Origin: Streptomyces sp. PKU-EA00015
Lineage (GTDB): Bacteria > Actinomycetota > Actinomycetes > Streptomycetales > Streptomycetaceae
Length of the DNA stretch: 64,000 nt
Direction: 5' to 3'
NCBI RefSeq assembly: GCF_013387495.1
Contig: NZ_JABZEE010000002.1
Location: 124,001 to 188,000, forward strand
Part shown: piece by piece, positions 60,201 through 64,000 of the stretch
How positions within the stretch are numbered: position 1 is the first letter of the stretch
How the letters are laid out: each line of letters opens with the position of its first letter
Notes under the pieces: model-generated
Told to the model about the DNA's origin: nothing
The model's database searches: none
The model's input: only the letters and a program-made list of their open reading frames with translations
Translations under genes and position numbers: made by a program

Positions 60201-61173
60201 TGCGGGCCTGGTCGGTGACCTCATCGGAGGCGTCAAGGACTACTTCAAGGCCTCCAAGGCCGTCGACAAGGCCAAGGACCGGCTAGCCAAGGCGAAGGAT
60301 GCCCTGGCGGCGGCGAAGAAGAAGGCCGCGCGGGCTCTCGGGAAGGACAAGTGCCACAGCTTCCTCCCCGGCACCCTGGTTCTTCTCGCCGACGGCACAA
60401 AGAAGGCGATTGAGGACGTCGAGCTCGGCGACAAGGTAATTGTCACCGACCCGGAGACGGGCGAGACGACGGTCCGCGAGGTCGCTGGCACGATCGTCAC
60501 CGAGGATGACAAGCACTTCGTCGACCTCACAATCGTCGACGAGTCCGGAACGCCCGAGGCGCTGATCGCCACCACGACGCACCCGTTCTGGGTGATGTCC
60601 GAAGGCGAGTGGGTCGAGGCGGGCAATCTGCGTCCCGGCATGACCCTGCGTACCGCCGCGGGTGACACGGTCGAGGTCACGGACACGCGCCACTTCGACA
60701 AGAGGCAGCGCACCCACGACCTCACGGTGACGGGCATCCACACGTACTATGTGCTGGCGGGCGCCACTCCGGTCCTCGTCCACAACTGCGGTGACCAGCT
60801 TGAATTTGCTCACGGAACGACTGCATCGCATGCCGACGATATTGCGGCAAACGGCCTGAGTAGCGAAGCAGCAAGAGCCGCTACGAGCGGTGGTGGTGTG
60901 GGGCAGCCAGGGAACCTGTTCTCCTACAGGGTCTCGGGAGGGTCCGATCCCAATTTCAGTACGGCGGCGCAGTGGGGTGTAACCCGGAACCGCGGTAAAC
61001 AGAATGGGGCTGCGGTTCTCGTCTTCCAAATGTGCAAATGCACCTATGGTCGGCTGGTGAGTGAGGGGCACATCACCACAAGAACCACAGGTGATGGGAT
61101 GCCCGAAGAAGTAATATTCGGGCCAGGCGCAATGCCTTTCTTGCGCAAGGTTGCCGACGTACGTCTAGGTTAG
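54256..61173 (+). CDS. RHS/YD-repeat polymorphic toxin with Hint domain and ART-like tip
   Basis: 2305 aa from ATG 54256 (GGAG upstream). Signal peptide 1-40; N-terminal region to about 270; conserved WNYPMRTVPTPGGQTPTVGL block; YD repeats from about 990 (TTYDAFGRPLSQTDASGAET, LAYDALGRLTSVW, YEYDLLGRKTK); RHS core end about 1780-1865 (REYDAVIGKFISVDPI, GYAYANNSPVTLADPSGLYP); coiled coil about 1900-2025. A Hint domain runs from Cys2033 (CHSFLPGTLVLLADGTKKAI) to HN before Cys2178, an intein-like cleavage site. The last 128 residues are a lower-GC tip, FAHGTTASHADDIAANGL (His2186) ... FSTAAQWG ... EEVIFGPG (Glu2284/2285), resembling an ADP-ribosyltransferase-type fold. Likely a contact or secreted antibacterial toxin. 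Confidence 0.93.
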   Translation: MPFRGRLLNRRIPRRLLAATALGVTIALTGGTVQAMPLTLQEQGRGRPGVQDFGDPIEGKDAKAAPRPADPAKKAAVRALDKAVWPGGGSAELAVASTAPKETTVGGLPVAVSSVPAKAAKSARAGSASAPAAPAEVKVDVLPAKRAAELHSAALLRIERADGKAKDAKVRLTVDYSSFAEGYGGSYASRLHLVQLPACAAVATPGSKACPELPKPLPTVNDPEDRTVSATVVAAPARESGPSTMAVEGTEIVALAAGPSSAQGTYKATSLSPSASWNVANSSGGFSWNYPMRTVPTPGGQTPTVGLGYSSQSADGRTSATNNQGSWIGEGFSYDAGYIERRYKPCADDGHSSSGEQCWAFDNATVMLNGSSSELIKDDKTGDWKFSSDDGTRVEKLTGATHNGDNDGEHWKVTTSDGTEYWFGLNRLPGWATGNEQTGSTWTVPVFGDDSGEPCYNATFTSAHCKQAWRWSLDYVKDTHGNVMSYFYAPETNHYALNGKTDVNGTAYHRGGYLKRIDYGERDGSVYAADAPARVVFNVLERCLPTTDFDCAESKRTKANAAYWPDTPVDQECKADTKCTVGQTFWTTKRLTGITTQMRKDAATYQDVDAWTFTHLFTDNGDDSKTLWLSKIDHEGRVGTAAKLPTLELYGEQLVNRVDAIGDNIAPFHRYRLAAVLSETGAQLDINYAPTECTKDALPKPGESTKRCYPVKWAPPGTIEPITDWFHKYVVAEIVETDRTGGGDSLVTRYAYQGDAAWRKAKPDGITEDKYLTWGGWQGYGKVTVTSGSADKQTSRIDYTYLQGMDGDKDSAGATRSVKVKDSTGVEYTDSEEFTGHQLEAHTYDGTKLVSKVINQPWKYTTATQTRSWGTSHSVIVRSDTERGYSLLSDGTWRETKSTTKYDTTNGTGRVLEVDDQGDVSTTADDTCTRTWYADNVGANILSLPSRSEAVGVKCSATPDRRTQVHADERTSYDGKAFGEAPTKGDATKTERLTSHDGTTGTYQVTGTTTYDAFGRPLSQTDASGAETKTAYTDVNGLISQTKNTNALGHVTTTDYVPAWGMSTGQTDPNGKRTDLAYDALGRLTSVWLPDRAKIQTPSIKYSYNVRRDKVTAIRTEKIENDGSYGSEYQLYDSLLRPRQIQTEGPGGTRMVADSFYDGTGKVKKTYATYNAAGVASDELLIVRNGEVGQQSLMEYDGLGRPTAQIMAVSGVEQWRTTTTYNGERTTVDPPKGGVPTTTITDFAGNTKEIWHYRDDSPNPLSGYDVTKYTYTPKNQLETVTDAKGNQWRYEYDLLGRKTKSVDPDAGTSTTQYDTLDRPVSATDSRGKKISTLYDKLGRPLSTWQGDVTTGTRLTETRYDKAGMLGHAWADISYVTPTEYFATTIQLADNFYRPLKTNYVVPASQGSLAGTYTFTSAYNRDGTLQSSGMPAAGALPAEVLVSGYDDLQRPTTLTGTTPYVTNTVYSNRSHVQQLELNTGGKKVWQTFDYETGTDRLTRMVVDVYGASAPAKEANYSYDQAGNVLSIADTSNTASPDVQCFGYDSRKRLAEAWSPASTVATASGNGTIGSTAPVEGSGPTACQAAPGTNPLGGPAPYWKSYVTDAIGNRTSETVHDTGLNPVNNITRTYTYGGAGALGNGPHQVTKVIENTPTGDKQSTYEYDATGNTTKRIGGDAQVLEWTDTGKLAKAKEANGSETTYLYDSGGNRVQRKDPTGTTVYLPGMELKLSADGTKKEATRYYSHAGQTVAVRTNDNKVSFVASDHHGTGELAIDATTGAVSQRRFDPFGVERGQATGTWPGEKGYVGGTIDKSTGLTHLGAREYDAVIGKFISVDPIIDHTQPQQINGYAYANNSPVTLADPSGLYPCAPGLPDTPTCGSCGMLCLPEAEEKEEAEVQVAQAEGQQSQAKQRIKQAATTLVKIARDILGVDAALDCISSGDLGACGETLLNIAGSFAGGLAGKILAKYGVPWKWADGAKLAKRVAGLVGDLIGGVKDYFKASKAVDKAKDRLAKAKDALAAAKKKAARALGKDKCHSFLPGTLVLLADGTKKAIEDVELGDKVIVTDPETGETTVREVAGTIVTEDDKHFVDLTIVDESGTPEALIATTTHPFWVMSEGEWVEAGNLRPGMTLRTAAGDTVEVTDTRHFDKRQRTHDLTVTGIHTYYVLAGATPVLVHNCGDQLEFAHGTTASHADDIAANGLSSEAARAATSGGGVGQPGNLFSYRVSGGSDPNFSTAAQWGVTRNRGKQNGAAVLVFQMCKCTYGRLVSEGHITTRTTGDGMPEEVIFGPGAMPFLRKVADVRLG

Positions 61174-61205
61174 TAGAAAAACCTCTTAGCGGTCAGGATG
61201 CGTTC

Positions 61206-62111
61206 ATGAGTTTCGACTGGAACAGCTTCGATGCAGTCCAAATGAATGTCGCATCCTGGCCCCTGGGTGAGCCTGACGGGTCCGGGCTCGTTCGGACCGA
61301 GTGGGAGATTCGGACACTCGGCGACGTCCCGGGAGGCCCAGTGGGTGATCAGATGAGCCTGCATCACCTGTCAGGCGACATGTCTTTCGATCTTCAGGTC
61401 CTGGGCCCGCGGGTGTTGAGTATGACGTGCGTGTGCCCCGAGGAGATGCCAGGCCCTGCCAGGCTGGGGGCGGCGTCGGTGGCTTGGAGATTCCTTGACG
61501 AGCAGGTCTCAAGGCTTTGGATGATCGGAAAGTACCCCAGAGCCGTCCTTCCAGAATTTATGAGGCAGAGGCGAGGGTTGGTGGAGCAGATCCCGGCATC
61601 CATTAGGGAGGTGTGGGTTTGGCTTTCACTGATTCGCTCCGAGCCTTTGTTGAGTGAAATGGCAGGACAATCGAGTCAGGCTGAGCGTCTGATCTCCATC
61701 GTTGGTAATTCGCCCAAGAGTCCCGTTCTCGCCGAATCCTTCTCCGAGTTGGGCTCTCGCCTTTCCGTCAGGGCCGAGACTGGGCGATCCCGGGGGCTAG
61801 GGCTGAGGCGAATTCAGAGAGCGGCCATCGAGTTCGGAGTGCGTGGAGCTAGTGATGGCTCGGTGGATTCCATGGCTTACGCCACGGAGCGGCTGTTTGA
61901 TGCGCTCTTCGTTCTGGAGCGTTCGCTCGGCGTTGAAGTATCGGGCGGCCTCTCTATGGAAGAAGACAGGGCATGGTTCGATGATGCTGCGAGTCTTGCG
62001 GAGTTCGAGAGTCTGTCTTCTGGAATCCTTGACCGGAGCCGCCTTTTCTGTGGCCGGCTGGTGGACTTCTGCTCCAGCGAAGGCGCTCAACTTGCACTCA
62101 GGAATGAGTAG
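61206..62111 (+). CDS. Candidate immunity protein for the RHS toxin
   Basis: 301 aa from ATG 61206, 32 bp after the RHS stop, AGGA upstream. No signal peptide or membrane span; a soluble, mixed alpha/beta N-half (SFDWNSFDAVQMNVASWPLG, LSMTCVCPEE) and a helical C-half (SMAYATERLFDALFVLERSL). I recognise no family. Base composition is clearly lower in GC than the core genes and similar to the toxin tip, the usual sign of an exchangeable toxin-immunity pair. Position directly after a polymorphic toxin gives the function (inference). Confidence 0.8.
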   Translation: MSFDWNSFDAVQMNVASWPLGEPDGSGLVRTEWEIRTLGDVPGGPVGDQMSLHHLSGDMSFDLQVLGPRVLSMTCVCPEEMPGPARLGAASVAWRFLDEQVSRLWMIGKYPRAVLPEFMRQRRGLVEQIPASIREVWVWLSLIRSEPLLSEMAGQSSQAERLISIVGNSPKSPVLAESFSELGSRLSVRAETGRSRGLGLRRIQRAAIEFGVRGASDGSVDSMAYATERLFDALFVLERSLGVEVSGGLSMEEDRAWFDDAASLAEFESLSSGILDRSRLFCGRLVDFCSSEGAQLALRNE

Positions 62112-62238
62112 CGGAGCGGGTGGGACCGAACGCGTACTCAGGCAGGTGAGAAGTACCCGACGCGGCAGAAGCCAAGAGGGCTCGCAAGCTGCTTGGCGAT
62201 TTCCTGATCACCAGCATTAGAGTGAGAGTTGTCCCCGA

Positions 62239-62499
62239 TTGGAACTCACGCACGTTGTGGCGCGCGCTTTCTCCAGCATGGCTGTGTCCATCGACCTGGC
62301 GGACGACGGCGACATTGACCCGGACATCGCGACGGACATCATCGAGGCGGCTGCGGCGCTGTTCAAGGAGCTTTCAGAAGATGACCGCCGGGCGTTGGCC
62401 GCGATCATCCTCGAGGTCTCCGAGCTGGAGAGTGATCCGGTGCGAAAGAGGTGGATGCTGCACCTGCCGGAAGAGATGAGTCTCCTCGAGAGGGAATGA
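62239..62499 (+). CDS. Small acidic helical protein
   Basis: 86 aa from TTG 62239, or 73 aa from ATG 62278; neither has a strong ribosome site. The product is acidic (SIDLADDGDIDPDIATDIIE, ELSEDDRRALAAIILEVSEL) and helical without known domain. It follows the candidate immunity gene by 127 bp and precedes a strong terminator, so it could be a second immunity or accessory protein of the toxin locus. Confidence 0.6.
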   Translation: MELTHVVARAFSSMAVSIDLADDGDIDPDIATDIIEAAAALFKELSEDDRRALAAIILEVSELESDPVRKRWMLHLPEEMSLLERE

Positions 62500-62560
62500 T
62501 CCTTGGCGGCCCCCGCAGCCGCCCGATCGGACCGGAGCCAAAGCCTCCTATTAGCGACTG

Positions 62561-62595
62561 AAAAGCCTCGCCCACTATCTGTGGGCGAGGCTTTT
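62561..62595 (+). terminator. Strong terminator at end of the toxin locus
   Basis: Perfect 15-bp arms (62561-62575, 62581-62595) with TATCT loop and flanking A4/T4 runs, 62 bp after the small acidic ORF. It probably ends the transcript of the FG-GAP-LamG-RHS-immunity genes. Confidence 0.9.
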
Positions 62596-62601
62596 CGGCA
62601 G

Positions 62602-62828
62602 GCCGGCACCCCCGGCATTGAAGTCCGCACCCACAGCACCACGCTCTACAACTCCCTCTACCGCGCTGACGACCAGCAACTCGTCAACGCACACGTCTGG
62701 GCGTCAACGCCTACGCCGCCCCCGTGTGGCACCTTCGCCGACACGAGACAGGCGGAATGTTCGACACCTACGCCAACAGCTTCGACGCCGTATGGGCGAC
62801 CGCAACCCCCGTACACCAGGAAGGCTGA
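62602..62828 (+). pseudogene. C-terminal remnant of XRE/DUF5919 regulator
   Basis: Translates as GTPGIEVRTHSTTLYNSLYR ... ADDQQLVNAHVW, then after one missing base at 62701 as VNAYAAPVWHLRRHETGGMF ... SFDAVWATATPVH to a stop at 62828. This is the C-terminal DUF5919 part of Streptomyces XRE-type regulators; the HTH half is absent, replaced by the toxin-locus terminator. Confidence 0.75.
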
Positions 62829-62830
62829 CC

Positions 62831-62872
62831 GTGGCCCGCACCGAGTACTACGACGACCCCACCGCACCCAAG
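62831..62872 (+). pseudogene. First 14 codons of a NUDIX hydrolase
   Basis: GTG 62831 begins VARTEYYDDPTAPK, the usual start of the NUDIX hydrolases that follow XRE/DUF5919 regulators. Homology stops abruptly at 62872, where integrase-like sequence on the other strand begins, marking a recombination junction. Confidence 0.6.
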
Positions 62873-62875
62873 TCG

Positions 62876-63037
62876 GTCGCCGCTGGCCGTCTGGAGAAGC
62901 TGCCTGGCCTCGGCCGCGGTGAGGGGTCGGAAGCGTCTGGGGCGAGGCGTCGCGGTCTTGACGTTCCGGGCGACGTTGCGCGGCAGTTCGTCCTCGCGCA
63001 CGACATGCTCCAGGGCGGACTTGAGTACGTGAGCCTG
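62876..63037 (-). pseudogene. Tyrosine integrase fragment, middle part
   Basis: Minus-strand reading QAHVLKSALEHVVREDELPR NVARNVKTATPRPRRF RPLTAAEARQLLQTASGD is the end of the SAM-like core-binding domain and the start of the catalytic domain of an actinobacterial phage/ICE integrase. No catalytic residues remain. Confidence 0.7.
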
Positions 63038-63067
63038 GGGCTGGTGAGGGCACGCGCGAGCAAATAT

Positions 63068-63100
63068 GAAGCCCCGCCAGGTCTTTTCTGGCGGGGCTTC
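63068..63100. terminator. Perfect hairpin between integrase fragments
   Basis: 13-bp arms (63068-63080, 63088-63100), loop GTCTTTT. Such GC stems often end integrase/excisionase operons in actinobacterial elements. Confidence 0.65.
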
Positions 63101-63184
63101 TGCACGTCGTGACGGAAGTAGTTGACGGCAACGCCAGCGGACGACGGCGGCGCAGGATGGCGGTTCATCGCCGTCCCAGAGGGG

Positions 63185-63286
63185 CGCGGTCGAATGCCGG
63201 AGGTCGTGGAAGCGGATGCGGCGGCGGCCGGCCTTGCGGAGGAGCCTGGTGAAGGTCCGGGTGAGATTGGTTCGGGTCGATCGGTC
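63185..63286 (-). pseudogene. Tyrosine integrase fragment, catalytic HxLRH box
   Basis: Minus-strand reading TNLTRTFTRLLRKAG then RRRIRFHDLRHSTA contains the His-x-x-Arg-His box of tyrosine recombinases; it then degenerates. On this strand it precedes the more N-terminal fragment at 62876-63037, so the pieces are out of order and come from two integrases or a rearranged one. Confidence 0.65.
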
Positions 63287-63691
63287 AGCGCGTCCGGCGC
63301 GTATCCCATCGCAGCTTCCACGTCACACCCCCCTCTTCATGTATCAGGCGGAGCATGTGGCCCAGGTCGAGGCGGGCCGCGTGCTCCGAGCTCAGGCCGA
63401 GCAGATCCAGCACCGCCGCCGAGACAGCGAACGATGCCCTGCCCCGGCCCCCGGCAGGGGCCGGAGCGCCCTGGATTAGCGAGGTCACCGCCCACAACCG
63501 CGCCTGCGGGCCGCCCACGGAGTCGGACCCCGCACTGCGGCCAAGTTGCTGGTCACGGCAGGGGGCAATCCCGAAGGCATGCGGACCGAAGCTTCCTTGA
63601 AGGCGGCCCTCCTCTGATCCTGTGCTCCGTCACAGATGCCGTGCTCGTCGGCCTGGCTCTGTGGGGGGCGGCGGCGCAGGCCACCACCGGG
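63287..63691. other. Decayed intergenic DNA
   Basis: A minus-strand frame across about 63285-63518 contains AVSAAVLDLLGLSSEHAARL, which looks like former coding sequence, but I recognise no family and see no start. No other gene is supported here. Confidence 0.3.
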
Positions 63692-64000
63692 TCAGGGCAG
63701 CAGCCGCTTCACGCGCCGGGCGAGCGCTTTGGCGACGGCCACGCGTCCGACGCGTAGGACGAGGCCGTCATCTTCGATGGGCTTCGCGTACGTGGGGAGT
63801 CCCCGGTGCCGCCAACGACCGCCCGGCAGCCTCGGCTGGGCCGGTACCCGCCAGGTCCACCGCGCCACGCCGTCGCCTGCGGTCAGCACCACGGCGAGGC
63901 GCCAGGTGCCGAGCGCCAGACGGTGCACCGGCACGGCGACCGAGAAGGTGCCGCCGTCCACGACGCCGGGGACGGCGACCGTACGCCCCGCCTCGTCGCG
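63692..64000 (-). CDS. C-terminus of a protein running off the right edge
   Basis: 103 codons, open to base 64000, stop at 63692. The visible part (GGTFSVAVPVHRLALGTWRL, AGDGVARWTWRVPAQPRL, LPTYAKPIEDDGLVLRVGRV) is beta-rich, ending in a basic tail (ARRVKRLLP). It resembles the accessory C-terminal domain of Streptomyces cell-surface glycosyl- or glycerophosphotransferases, but this is a weak call without the catalytic part. Normal high-GC codon use suggests a return to core genome. Confidence 0.7.
   Translation of the reverse strand, partial: RDEAGRTVAVPGVVDGGTFSVAVPVHRLALGTWRLAVVLTAGDGVARWTWRVPAQPRLPGGRWRHRGLPTYAKPIEDDGLVLRVGRVAVAKALARRVKRLLP

Noticed and set aside
62561..63100. CRISPR array or tRNA at the right end
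   Set aside because: The two strong repeats are unrelated hairpins with different stems; no regular spacer pattern and no cloverleaf found.

Overview
The window is high-GC actinobacterial DNA with GTG/TTG starts, 4-nt coupled stop/start overlaps and GC-rich perfect-stem terminators. It looks like a Streptomyces chromosome arm-proximal core region. Gene order (pyk-ackA-pta / pfkA ... glgB-mak-treS-glgE ... glgP) matches, from memory, the Streptomyces coelicolor SCO5423-SCO5444 neighbourhood, with an inserted cassette and an accessory right-hand third.

Layout. 1-5.8 kb: overflow and glycolysis genes (pyruvate kinase, acetate kinase, phosphotransacetylase on the minus strand; divergent 6-phosphofructokinase). 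5.9-11 kb: XRE-type HTH protein fused to an exported ricin-like domain, secreted M4 metalloprotease, TrmB/LuxR-type regulator, double-HTH regulator. 11-14.3 kb: sugar-type ABC importer without its own ATPase. 14.3-18.5 kb: CitB/CitA-type two-component system, with an unusual 120-codon ORF overlapping both genes, divergent from a dicarboxylate symporter. 18.7-25 kb: aldo/keto reductase and SDR pair with divergent Lrp regulator, MerR-thioredoxin pair with a readable MerR promoter, DUF6817 protein, HelD-type RNA polymerase-associated ATPase. 25.1-33.6 kb: the GlgE pathway (glgB, mak, treS, glgE) turning trehalose/maltose-1-phosphate into alpha-glucan; glgP at 41.7-44.4 kb degrades glucan.

33.9-41.5 kb: an NmrA-type reductase and AraC regulator precede a four-gene plus-strand cassette (HpaB-like flavin monooxygenase, MFS exporter, PrnB-like heme enzyme, PhzS-like FAD monooxygenase). 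It sits between glgE and glgP and looks like a small uncharacterised aromatic-metabolite pathway.

44.6-64 kb is accessory. A lipoprotein gene is broken by one frameshift. An approximately 2.3-kb segment is tandemly duplicated (upstream region + FG-GAP gene + start of a LamG gene); the first copy ends in a LamG remnant and the second continues into an intact LamG gene and a 2305-residue RHS protein with a Hint domain and a short ART-like C-terminal toxin tip. A lower-GC candidate immunity gene and a small acidic ORF follow. The right end is a graveyard of broken genes (XRE/DUF5919, NUDIX start, two different tyrosine-integrase fragments) before the C-terminus of a protein that runs off the window.
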